A stretch of DNA of 64,000 nt, from the NCBI RefSeq assembly GCF_042219855.1, contig NZ_JBHJHP010000002.1, positions 372,001 through 436,000 on the forward strand, written 5' to 3'. Numbering within the stretch: position 1 is the stretch's first letter; every line of letters begins with the position of its first letter. Below, piece after piece: positions 1-6,980 of the stretch. Under the pieces are notes generated by a model. The model was not told the DNA's origin and made no database searches. It was given only the letters and a program-made list of their open reading frames with translations. Source of the DNA: JBHJHP01 sp042219855. Lineage in GTDB: Bacteria > Bacteroidota > Bacteroidia > Bacteroidales > UBA5342. The position numbers were made by a program, and so were the translations under genes.

Positions 1-332
1 AAATCCGAAACTTCAGTATTAAAACTTTTTCCATAATGTTTAACAAACAAAGGGAAAAAGGCCTGAATCTGCTGCTCTTTTGGATAATGTTCACTAAAAA
101 TCAAATATAGACCCATCAGCTCTGCCGACTTCAAACGAGCCTGGCTGATCTGCGCTGTACGCATGCGAGATGAGCTGACTGTCTGATTAAACGTAACATC
201 TGAAAACAACGTTGTCCTGTTGCTGCTCAGCATGTAGATTGCACCATTGTATGCATAGTTAAACTGCCCGGCAATTACCGGGAAATTAAAAATCAGAAAT
301 AAATATAATATGCTATAGTTCTTCCTCTTCAC
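1..332 (-). CDS. Secreted protein of unknown function, partial (C-terminus outside window)
   Basis: An open frame on the minus strand begins with GTG at 332-330 and stays open to the window edge, giving 110 residues. The start is chosen because it yields a good signal peptide: a basic start MKRKNY, a hydrophobic stretch ILYLFLIFNFPVIAG, and a polar mature start QFNYAYNG. The start lies inside the end of the preceding secreted-protein gene (20-base overlap), which suggests translational coupling and a shared operon. The mature part is rich in Ser, Gln and Tyr (SSSRMRTAQISQARLKSAELMG) and shows no family I recognise. No Shine-Dalgarno sequence is visible, which is normal in Bacteroidota. The call as a gene is fairly secure; the function is unknown. 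Confidence 0.6.
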   Translation of the reverse strand, partial: MKRKNYSILYLFLIFNFPVIAGQFNYAYNGAIYMLSSNRTTLFSDVTFNQTVSSSRMRTAQISQARLKSAELMGLYLIFSEHYPKEQQIQAFFPLFVKHYGKSFNTEVSD

Positions 333-1617
333 CAGTTACAGTGTAGTTGCTTTTCTTGGTTTTTTGAGGTTGAGCCTGTTGACTGCCTCCTTCATCTGCT
401 GGTTCTGAAAACGAATCTTTCAGCTGATCTGCCCGGTTGGCTATGGTTGGGGACCACATTACGACAACTCCGGCAATGTTTTGCTTTGATACCGGATGTA
501 TTCCCTTCCATTTTCTGACCATGGTTGTGGGTAAATTCAGCGTGCTTGATTTTGACTGCACAGCCTGTGACCATTTCTGCTGAGAGAAATATGAATCTGT
601 GCCATCGGCGTACTGCTGAAATTTTTCAGTTGTTTCGCTTATCTCGTCAGCGATCATATCTTCTGCCACAAAATTTTTAATGTTATTTACAGCCGAAAGT
701 CTTGCTTTACTGTAAGCTCTGGAGAATTCAGCAGAAGCTCTGGTACCGCTTGCATTCACCTCTTCCTGCCCAAATCCGTATACAACCATATCACCATTCT
801 GATCGTATGTAATATAGGTTCCCATTCTGCCGACAAGTTTATCGGGGGTCATGCCTAAAATTTTGTCCATCGAATTTGTCGATTTCCCCTGCTTTGCCTG
901 CGAATCATCCCGGTTCTTTATCATGGCAGCCAGGGACTGGAATTCCGGTGAGTATTTCATGCAGATCGAAACCTGATAGTCATTATTTCCAGCTTCTCCT
1001 TCACATATTCTGACCACAGCACAACCTTTTACCATGCCAGAAACAAAAGAGCGGACTGACTCATTATATTTTTGCTCAAAGACAGCCTTTTTATTGGATT
1101 CATTCATTTTCTGAATCTCCTCGTCGGACATACCAAGCGCACTTAATGCTTTATCAAGCGACTTATCCATTACCATTTTGGCTTTTTTAAGCATGGAAGC
1201 CTTGCTTTTCTGATCCGGATCTTCACCAATTATCTTATCATCGATCATTTCAAATCCTCTACCCGAGGTGATCTGCTCACCTGCCATCCTCAGCAGGTTC
1301 ATTTTGGCTGTCATCTCTGCGATGGCATATGCAACATTTCGTGATAAAATAAATCCCGGCATATTACTTGGCCTGGTGGTCGTTCCCGAAGCAATAACAT
1401 ATATGGAACCATCGCTGTTGATTGCATCCAGACTTTTGCCCTGCCTGGCAAGGGAATTCATTACGGACTCTGTTAATTTGTCTTCCGGAAATTCCAGGAC
1501 CTCCACCTGAACATCCTGGGTTTCAGCAACTGCACCTGATGATGCCACATCTCCCGGGTTCTGTGCACTGATCGTAAAAAAAGGCAGAAGCAAAATGAGT
1601 AATAGTTGTCTTTTCAT
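313..1617 (-). CDS. Secreted protein with two LPP20-like segments, unknown function
   Basis: A 434-residue protein starting MKRQLLLILLLPFFTISAQ, a clear Sec signal peptide with cleavage near AQ-N. Two segments, about residues 72-120 and 270-320, share the pattern of a strand ending in V.G.G or VIASG followed by a helix with regularly spaced Arg/Ala (RNVAYAIAEMTAKMNLLRMAG; RASAEFSRAYSKARLSAVN). This resembles the LPP20/TolB-associated lipoprotein fold, but similarity by eye is weak. The C-terminus is low-complexity and acidic (TGEEEEL). It is followed by an overlapping secreted-protein gene and preceded one base away by a smaller protein with the same motif, so the three form an operon. A periplasmic or cell-envelope role is inferred; no catalytic residues were seen. 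Confidence 0.65.
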   Translation of the reverse strand: MKRQLLLILLLPFFTISAQNPGDVASSGAVAETQDVQVEVLEFPEDKLTESVMNSLARQGKSLDAINSDGSIYVIASGTTTRPSNMPGFILSRNVAYAIAEMTAKMNLLRMAGEQITSGRGFEMIDDKIIGEDPDQKSKASMLKKAKMVMDKSLDKALSALGMSDEEIQKMNESNKKAVFEQKYNESVRSFVSGMVKGCAVVRICEGEAGNNDYQVSICMKYSPEFQSLAAMIKNRDDSQAKQGKSTNSMDKILGMTPDKLVGRMGTYITYDQNGDMVVYGFGQEEVNASGTRASAEFSRAYSKARLSAVNNIKNFVAEDMIADEISETTEKFQQYADGTDSYFSQQKWSQAVQSKSSTLNLPTTMVRKWKGIHPVSKQNIAGVVVMWSPTIANRADQLKDSFSEPADEGGSQQAQPQKTKKSNYTVTGEEEEL

Positions 1618-1618
1618 T

Positions 1619-2080
1619 TCAATTGATATTTATGGGTTTATATAAGGCATAGTAGAACATTGAATTGTCTTCTGATTTCCAGCTGCTTAATTTAGACATC
1701 GAATGAATGAAACCTTCAGAATTCTCTTTAATAGTCTGGATATATGTTGTGTGCTCTTCAACGGTTCTTTCGTCTTCAGTGGTGGTAACAATTTGTTCAA
1801 TTACAGCTTTTGCAGAAGATGTAAAATCAGAGCCATTAATTAATATGGCAATTTCTTTCTCAGCTTTTATCTTTCCTATGCGCTCAAGTACCGATCGTGA
1901 TTGTCCCTTATTTTCAACAAAGCCAACTCCAACAATATATGCCTGTCCCTCAAACGCAATCACTTCGGCCCCTCCTGTTCCAATTACCGGATGTTGCTTT
2001 ACCGCATTAACAAGAGAATCACTTTGCGACCATAATAATGACGGGAATAATAGGATACATAGAAAGGCTAAATATTTCAT
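1619..2080 (-). CDS. Small secreted protein with LPP20-like motif
   Basis: A 153-residue protein with signal peptide MKYLAFLCILLFPSLLWSQ. The mature part has a strand-rich segment AYIVGVGFVENKGQSRSVLE followed by a helix with RIGKIKAEKEIAILINGSDF. This is the same V.G.G-to-Arg/Ala-helix pattern seen twice in the 434-residue protein encoded next to it. Its stop codon and the start of that next gene are separated by one base, so it is the first gene of a three-gene minus-strand operon. It ends with NMFYYALYKPININ. No enzyme family is recognised. The likely reading is a paralogous envelope protein working with its neighbour, which is inference. Confidence 0.6.
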   Translation of the reverse strand: MKYLAFLCILLFPSLLWSQSDSLVNAVKQHPVIGTGGAEVIAFEGQAYIVGVGFVENKGQSRSVLERIGKIKAEKEIAILINGSDFTSSAKAVIEQIVTTTEDERTVEEHTTYIQTIKENSEGFIHSMSKLSSWKSEDNSMFYYALYKPININ

Positions 2081-2212
2081 AATGGATACATTGAGGTTCC
2101 GTAAATTTATTAAAAACCAGATAGTTTTATGGTTTAGGGATTTGAAATTATTTATAATTGTTATAATTTATAATCATTATACATTAAGAAGATATATCAT
2201 TTCAAATAGAGT

Positions 2213-2220
2213 TATCTTTG
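2213..2220 (+). promoter_or_regulatory. Bacteroidota -7 element TATCTTTG, close to the start codon
   Basis: The octamer TATCTTTG matches the Bacteroidota -7 consensus TAnnTTTG. It ends only four bases before the ATG at 2225, so transcription would begin at or within a few bases of that start codon. The upstream 140 bases are very A+T-rich; no clear TTTG at -33 was found. Confidence 0.45.
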
Positions 2221-2224
2221 CATC

Positions 2225-2878
2225 ATGCCATATACAAACAAAATTCTGCAGTATATAACAGAAGGTGAGCACGTGGAACAGGATTTTAAATTTGAAATTT
2301 CTGATTCCAGAAAAATTGCACGGTCACTGGCTGCATTTGCGAACACTCAGGGCGGACGTTTGCTGGTTGGGGTAAAGGACAATGGTAATATTGCGGGCGT
2401 GCGCTCCGAAGAAGAGTTTTATATGATAGAAGCTGCAGCACATATGTATTGCAAGCCTCCCGTTCCTTTTCAGGCAAAAGAATGGGATGTCAACGGCAAA
2501 ACGGTACTGGAGATAAAAATTGCAAAAAGTGACTATAAACTTCATACCGCTCCGGATAACGATGGTAAATTTAAGGTTTATATCAGGGTTAAGGACCAGA
2601 ATCTGCTTGCAAATGCCATCTATATTAACGCACAAAAACAGAAAAAGCGACCTGAAGGCAAGGCTTTTTTGTTGTCTGAACCGGTAAAAAAACTGCTCGA
2701 TCTGCTCAACACTGAAGAAACCGTTACAGCCGGAAAGTTTAAACGATTGGCTGAGATCAATTCCAGAACAACCAACCGGATTCTGACAGACCTTGTAGCC
2801 ATGAACATTATACGCATCCATTTTACCGATAAACTCACCTACTATTCACTCGTTCCTCCATCAGAAAATGACAAGTAA
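2225..2878 (+). CDS. AlbA_2-domain (Schlafen-like) ATP-binding protein
   Basis: A 217-residue protein with an N-terminal AlbA_2/AAA_4 domain (about residues 8-125). It has the typical start EGEHVEQDFKF, the SLAAFANTQGGRLLVGVKDNG motif and GVRSEEEFYMIEAAA. A C-terminal winged-helix-like part follows (about 150-210, with TAGKFKRLAEINSRTTNRIL). Such proteins are common, poorly characterised putative regulators with a nucleotide-binding domain. The gene converges with the helix-hairpin-helix gene and their 3' ends overlap by 37 bases. A promoter element sits almost on the start codon, suggesting a leaderless message. The family call is good; the role is unknown. Confidence 0.8.
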   Translation: MPYTNKILQYITEGEHVEQDFKFEISDSRKIARSLAAFANTQGGRLLVGVKDNGNIAGVRSEEEFYMIEAAAHMYCKPPVPFQAKEWDVNGKTVLEIKIAKSDYKLHTAPDNDGKFKVYIRVKDQNLLANAIYINAQKQKKRPEGKAFLLSEPVKKLLDLLNTEETVTAGKFKRLAEINSRTTNRILTDLVAMNIIRIHFTDKLTYYSLVPPSENDK

Positions 2879-3783
2879 GGTTTGATCCTTCTCAGTTTTA
2901 TTGTATCCAGACCTTCTATCCTCATAAGCTCTTCAAAATTTTCTATCGGTTTTTTATCTCTTCGGTATTCATATATGGCTTTAGCCTGGTAAAAATTCAG
3001 ATATGGATGGCTTTTCATTTGATTGACAGACACTGTATTTGGATCTAGCCTTACCAACAACGTAGTGTCAATGGTAAGCTGATCCGAAATATTATGCACC
3101 ACATCAGGTTTCAGGCCGTAAACTTCAGTTAACTGATCCTGACTGTAAAATCCTCCCAGCCAGTCCCGGTATTTTACAATGCGTTCAGAAAGTACCGCAC
3201 CAATTCCGGGCAACATTTTCAGCAGAGCGGTATCGGCACTGTTGAGTTCTATAACAATTTCAGGTTCCTTTTCAATACTCACATACTCAACCAGCTTTTC
3301 CTCATTAACCTTTACTACCGGTACGTCCAATTCTTTAGCTGGCAAACTTTTCTCCTTTTTGCTGATGCGGATGAAGGGCTGCAATACCACCAATTCACTG
3401 TCTGATACAGAATATATTCTACCAAGATCTTTAGCTTCAGGAAATGATCCGCCGGAATTCCGGTAACGTGTAATATTATTGATACTGACCGAACCAAACC
3501 CCAAACGTCGCATTGTTAACGAATCCGCCGTGTTCGGGTCAAACATAAAAAGGGAGTCGCTACTAAAATGGTCCTCTGTAAGCCACACCTGCCTTAAAGA
3601 ATCCATGTACATTGCTTGTTTAAACGAATCTATTTTTGACTGGTAATACGAATAATCATATGGTTTATGGTTGACAAGTGTTGGCATAAACAACCTTGCG
3701 ATCAGCAAAATCAGCAACAGGATAATGAGAATAATAATGCCGTTACGTTCCCGGCGCGAGTAAAAAAACCAGTCTTTCCACAT
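2842..3783 (-). CDS. Membrane-anchored ComEA-like helix-hairpin-helix protein
   Basis: A 313-residue protein with one N-terminal membrane segment (about residues 14-34, IIILIILLLILLIARLF) after the start MWKDWFFYSRRERNG. Three helix-hairpin-helix repeats follow, each opened by a D/L-x-N-S/T-A-like motif: FDPNTADSLTMRRLGFGSVS (about 78), IELNSADTALLKMLPGIG (about 178) and RLDPNTVSVNQMKSHPYL (about 245). The middle copy has the classic LPGIG hairpin. HhH repeats of this type bind DNA non-specifically; ComEA is the periplasmic DNA receptor of natural transformation, but many Bacteroidota homologues are longer and of unproven role. It overlaps the convergent AlbA_2 gene at the 3' end. Confidence 0.8.
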   Translation of the reverse strand: MWKDWFFYSRRERNGIIILIILLLILLIARLFMPTLVNHKPYDYSYYQSKIDSFKQAMYMDSLRQVWLTEDHFSSDSLFMFDPNTADSLTMRRLGFGSVSINNITRYRNSGGSFPEAKDLGRIYSVSDSELVVLQPFIRISKKEKSLPAKELDVPVVKVNEEKLVEYVSIEKEPEIVIELNSADTALLKMLPGIGAVLSERIVKYRDWLGGFYSQDQLTEVYGLKPDVVHNISDQLTIDTTLLVRLDPNTVSVNQMKSHPYLNFYQAKAIYEYRRDKKPIENFEELMRIEGLDTIKLRRIKPYLSFSDGGTSE

Positions 3784-3874
3784 GTTCAGGTTGTTTAGTA
3801 ATTACCAAAGTTAATAAAAAAACTCATTCTTGTTATTAAGGGCATCACTGCGATTGAAACCCTTGATAATCCGG

Positions 3875-4077
3875 GCTCTTACGCTCCTCCGGAGCTTCGT
3901 ATTTTTGATATTGATCGTTTCTACCATACGGTCGGGACCTCCGGCCCTCTTTTCAACTATCCGGACTTTTTCTCCACATTAAATGCATTTACACCAAAAC
4001 TGAAGCGCACCAGAGGTGGGCTAGTATGGTAGAAATTGTGCAATTTAATAATCAGGAGCCCGATTAGGGCGAAAGAA
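3875..4077. repeat. REP-like palindromic repeat, copy 1 (downstream of transposase)
   Basis: The unit has inner inverted arms TTTCTACCATAC (3918-3929) and GTATGGTAGAAA (4024-4035) around a 112-base core. Outside these lie small hairpins (GCTCCTCCGGAGC-like on the left, CCCGATTAGGG on the right), and the unit ends in GCGAAAGAA. The core 3921-4032 differs from copy 2 (4653-4764) at only three positions. CTAC/GTAG next to a hairpin is the layout of REP sequences served by RAYT transposases. Bases 3784-3874 hold no gene. Confidence 0.8.
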
Positions 4078-4088
4078 CTTAGGTAAGT

Positions 4089-4550
4089 TTATTCATAAAA
4101 TTCAAATACATATTCTCCTTTAAATTTTACATTAAACTTCTCCAATAATTCTAAATATTCTTCACGAAAAGTTCTTTTCCTGTGGTGTAACTCTTGTTTT
4201 ATAATGTAGTTAATTACAGCATCCCTTTGTGATCTGGAATAAGAAAATCCTCCATAGCCTTCCTGCCAACTGAATTTGCCTAAAACAAAGCGGTTTTCGT
4301 TTATCCATTTAGTTGAATTGCTTTTAATAATACTGATAAGATTTGAAATACTTGTTTTAGGGTTCAATTCAAAAAACAGGTGGACATGATCCTTATCACC
4401 ATTTACCGCTAATGGGTATTGTCCACTATTTTTCAATATACCGGATAAATATTGATGTAACCTGTCCCTGAATTTATTGGTTATTAAGTTCTCTCGTCCT
4501 TTTACAGAAAATACAATATGAATATTAAACTGGGTGTAGGTATTTGCCAT
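4089..4550 (-). CDS. tnpA: IS200-type / RAYT-like Y1 transposase
   Basis: A 153-residue single-domain Y1 HUH transposase. The start TQFNIHIVFSVKGRENLI is typical of the IS200/IS605 TnpA family, the HUH motif is DKDHVHLFFEL, and the catalytic tyrosine helix is RDAVINYIIKQELHHRKRTF, followed by EEYLELLEKFNV. These enzymes nick and join single-stranded DNA at hairpins. No tnpB accompanies it. Instead two near-identical palindromic repeats lie immediately on both sides, so it fits the REP-associated transposase (RAYT) type or a minimal IS200. The frame is intact, with all key residues present. A third, inverted repeat of the same family lies near 14.2 kb, consistent with spread in trans. Confidence 0.85.
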   Translation of the reverse strand: MANTYTQFNIHIVFSVKGRENLITNKFRDRLHQYLSGILKNSGQYPLAVNGDKDHVHLFFELNPKTSISNLISIIKSNSTKWINENRFVLGKFSWQEGYGGFSYSRSQRDAVINYIIKQELHHRKRTFREEYLELLEKFNVKFKGEYVFEFYE

Positions 4551-4608
4551 TGCATTTGGATTAAAGGGTTTAACAAAAAAAAAATGACAAGAGGAAAAAC
4601 AATTATTA

Positions 4609-4811
4609 TTCTTTCGCTCCTACGGAGCTCTGCATTTTGATGCTGATTGGTTCTACCATACGGTCAGGACCTCCGGCCCTCTTTTCAACTATCCGGACTT
4701 TTTCTCCACATTAAATGCATTTACACCAAAACAGAAGCGCACCAGAGGTGTGCTAGTATGGTAGAAAAATGACGCGTTTTAATTGCGAGGAGCCCGATAA
4801 GGGCGAAAGAA
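4609..4811. repeat. REP-like palindromic repeat, copy 2 (upstream of transposase)
   Basis: This copy has the same orientation as copy 1. The outer inverted arms are TTCTTTCGC (4609-4617) and GCGAAAGAA (4803-4811). The inner arms are TTCTACCATAC (4651-4661) and GTATGGTAGAA (4756-4766). Small hairpins GCTCCTACGGAGC and CCCGATAAGGG sit between inner and outer arms. Together with copy 1 it brackets the transposase gene. Bases 4812-4906, up to the phosphate butyryltransferase stop, show nothing else. Confidence 0.8.
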
Positions 4812-4906
4812 TAGGCAGATCTTGAATACAGCTTGTACTTGAAATATCATAGTCTGACTATGAATTTTCACGGATAAATTACATTTCCCAATCAGGTATT
4901 TGTCTA

Positions 4907-5806
4907 TTATGCACCTACGGCTGCCAGCAAAATAGAATTAAACTTAGCTTCCTCAGAATCGCTTCTGGAAGTCAGCACGATTGGCGCTATTGCGCCCAGA
5001 ACAACTGAAGCAACCTTGGCATTTGAGAAAAACACCAATGATTTATACAGCACATTTCCAACCTCAATATCCGGTACAAGAAGTAAATCACAATCACCGG
5101 CCACATCACTTTTTATGCCTTTATGCTTGGCACTTTCGCTGCTTACAGCGTTATCAAAAGCCAGTGGTCCGTCGATAATACAACCGGTAATCTGATCCCT
5201 TTGGTTCATTTTTGAAAGCAATGCAGCATCCAGGGTTGCAGACATTTTTTCATCGACCACCTCAATGGCACCTAAAACAGCAACTTTAGGATTGGCTATT
5301 TGCAGTCTGTGCATATAATAAACAGAGTTCTCCAGAATGCCAATCTTTTCGTTCAAACCCGGAGATATATTCATGGCCACATCAGTGATGGCAATAAGCT
5401 TATGGTATGTAGGAACTTCAAACAGAGCAAAGTGTGACAACAGCTTGCCGGTACGTAAACCCCAATCTTTATTCAATACACCACGTAATAAATCCGGTGT
5501 TTTAACATTGCCTTTCATTAAGATATCTGCCTGTTTGTTATGAACCAAACTCACCGAAAGTCGTATGCCTTTTAACTTATCCGGTTCATGAATGATCTGA
5601 GTACCTTTTATGGTAATTTCATGTTCATAGGCTACTTTTTCAATTTTATTCTGATCACCAACTAAAACAGCTTCAATTATATTCTTTTCCTGTGCTGCAA
5701 TCACGGCACCTAAGGAATGTGGATCATCTGCAACAGCCAGAACGAGACGTTTGGTTGGCATATCGGCTTTTAACAACTTGTTGAGGTCAGACAGTTTTTT
5801 CAGCAT
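4907..5806 (-). CDS. ptb: Phosphate butyryltransferase-like phosphotransacylase
   Basis: A 299-residue member of the phosphate acetyl/butyryltransferase family, cytoplasmic, which transfers an acyl group between CoA and phosphate. Supporting motifs are AVADDPHSLGAVIAAQEKNI near the N-terminus, ADILMKGNVKTPDLLRGVLN (about 97-116), ITDVAMNISPGLNEKIGILEN and CDLLLVPDIEVGNVLYKSL near the end. Length and motifs fit Ptb rather than Pta. The start MLKKLSDLNK at 5806 is preferred over an in-frame ATG 36 bases upstream because it matches the family N-terminus. Its usual partner, butyrate kinase (buk), is not adjacent: downstream there are repeats and the transposase. It may serve butyrate or branched-chain acyl-phosphate formation with a kinase encoded elsewhere. 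Confidence 0.88.
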   Translation of the reverse strand: MLKKLSDLNKLLKADMPTKRLVLAVADDPHSLGAVIAAQEKNIIEAVLVGDQNKIEKVAYEHEITIKGTQIIHEPDKLKGIRLSVSLVHNKQADILMKGNVKTPDLLRGVLNKDWGLRTGKLLSHFALFEVPTYHKLIAITDVAMNISPGLNEKIGILENSVYYMHRLQIANPKVAVLGAIEVVDEKMSATLDAALLSKMNQRDQITGCIIDGPLAFDNAVSSESAKHKGIKSDVAGDCDLLLVPDIEVGNVLYKSLVFFSNAKVASVVLGAIAPIVLTSRSDSEEAKFNSILLAAVGA

Positions 5807-5923
5807 GGTAAATTTTTTAATAAAAATACAGAATCTAAACAAAGTGAAATATGATGAAGTTCATCCGGCACTGAAACAAAAAGATGCAGATCGATTAAAA
5901 TTCCATGACAAATAACAGGTTTT

Positions 5924-5954
5924 TTTGCAGTTTTTAAATTTTAACTTACATTTG
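5924..5954 (+). promoter_or_regulatory. his operon promoter
   Basis: TTTG at 5924-5927 and TACATTTG at 5947-5954 are separated by 19 bases, matching the Bacteroidota sigma-70 consensus TTTG-N17-23-TAnnTTTG. The predicted start of transcription, around 5960, lies some 13 bases ahead of the his leader peptide start codon. Confidence 0.7.
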
Positions 5955-5972
5955 CAGCACAATTAATCGAAC

Positions 5973-6026
5973 ATGATTTCGAACACTTTACATCACGGTC
6001 ATCATTTTTCCCTGCTACAGCGGTAG
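5973..6026 (+). CDS. hisL: his operon leader peptide
   Basis: A 17-residue reading frame, MISNTLHHGHHFSLLQR, with four histidines in five positions. It lies between the his promoter and a terminator hairpin ahead of hisG. Histidine-rich leader peptides of this kind sense charged tRNA-His: ribosome stalling at the His codons changes leader RNA folding. The His codons overlap the first arm of a stem (ATCACGG 5992-5998 with CCGTGAT 6028-6034). It is unrelated in sequence to the enteric HisL with its run of seven His, but has the same layout. Confidence 0.85.
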   Translation: MISNTLHHGHHFSLLQR

Positions 6027-6091
6027 GCCGTGATTCTAATGTGTCAAAAAATATTCAAAGGCTTATCGTTTACCGGTGAGCCTTTTTTATT
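5992..6091 (+). promoter_or_regulatory. his transcription attenuator (terminator and alternative stems)
   Basis: Stem 1:2 pairs ATCACGG (5992-5998) with CCGTGAT (6028-6034). The terminator stem, about 6058-6082, is AGGCTTATCG with loop TTTAC and CGGTGAGCCT (10 pairs including two G-T), followed by a T run. The segment TAGGCC (6024-6029) can pair with GGCTTA in the terminator's left arm, giving an antiterminator. Stalling at the His codons would block stem 1:2, free the antiterminator and let RNA polymerase reach hisG. Confidence 0.8.
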
Positions 6092-6111
6092 TGTATATAA
6101 CTAAAACACAA

Positions 6112-6963
6112 ATGATACGAATTGCAGTACAAACAAAAGGTCGGCTACACGAAGAGTCGATGGAGTTATTAAAAGAAGTGGGTATTAAACTGACGCCCGG
6201 AAAACGTCAGTTGCTGTCTCCGGCAAAAAACTTTCCCTGCGAACTGTTATTCCTTCGGGACGATGATATTCCGCAATCGGTGGCTGATGGTGTTGCTGAT
6301 ATCGGGATAGTGGGTGAAAACGAATATCTGGAAAAAGAGCAGGATGCGGGAATCATCAAACGTTTGGGATTCAGTAAATGCCGTCTGTCGCTTGCCATTC
6401 CTAAGGGTGAAGATTATCAGGGCCCCGCATGGTTTAAGGGTAAAAAAATCGCTACATCCTATCCGGTGATCCTGAAAAATTATCTGAAAGAACAGAACAT
6501 CAGTGCTGAGATTCATGAGATTATGGGATCTGTGGAAATTGCTCCCGGTATTGGTCTGGCAGACGCCATATTCGATATTGTCAGTTCAGGTGGAACACTG
6601 GTCAGTAATGGATTAAAGGAAGTTGAAGTAGTTACGCCATCAGAAGCCATCATCATTGGGAATAAAACCCTGAGCAATGAAAAAAAAGCCATCATCGACG
6701 AGCTGATATTCAGGATTGAATCGGTTCAAAGGGCCAATAATAAAAAATATATACTGCTGAATGCTCCCAATGAAAAAATCGATGCCATAATTGAGCTGCT
6801 TCCGGGCATGAAAAGCCCTACTATCATGCCATTGGCGGAAGAAGGATGGAGTTCTCTGCATTCTGTCATCGAAGAAAAACAATTTTGGGAAATCATAGGA
6901 AAATTAAAGGCACTTGGAGCACAGGGCATCCTCGTGATTCCGATTGAGAAAATGATAATGTAA
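6112..6963 (+). CDS. hisG: ATP phosphoribosyltransferase, long form
   Basis: A 283-residue HisG catalysing the first step of histidine synthesis (ATP + PRPP). It has the conserved start MIRIAVQTKGRLHEESMELL, the ADGVADIGIVGENEYLE segment, and the PRPP-binding region GLADAIFDIVSSGGTLVSNG. The C-terminal about 75 residues (ending GILVIPIEKMIM) form the regulatory domain found in long HisG, which binds histidine for feedback inhibition, so no HisZ is needed. The start at 6112 is chosen over an in-frame upstream ATG-like extension at 6076, because the latter lies inside the attenuator terminator. First gene of hisGDCB; 17 bases separate it from hisD. Confidence 0.95.
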   Translation: MIRIAVQTKGRLHEESMELLKEVGIKLTPGKRQLLSPAKNFPCELLFLRDDDIPQSVADGVADIGIVGENEYLEKEQDAGIIKRLGFSKCRLSLAIPKGEDYQGPAWFKGKKIATSYPVILKNYLKEQNISAEIHEIMGSVEIAPGIGLADAIFDIVSSGGTLVSNGLKEVEVVTPSEAIIIGNKTLSNEKKAIIDELIFRIESVQRANNKKYILLNAPNEKIDAIIELLPGMKSPTIMPLAEEGWSSLHSVIEEKQFWEIIGKLKALGAQGILVIPIEKMIM

Positions 6964-6980
6964 ATTTGTAACAAAAAAGA

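Noticed and set aside
1707..2258. Open frame of 183 codons on the plus strand
   Set aside because: It runs antisense to the small secreted protein and beyond, has no signal, domain or promoter, and its composition is that of a shadow frame.
6076..6111. Upstream start for hisG
   Set aside because: The extension lies in the attenuator terminator and does not match the HisG N-terminus.
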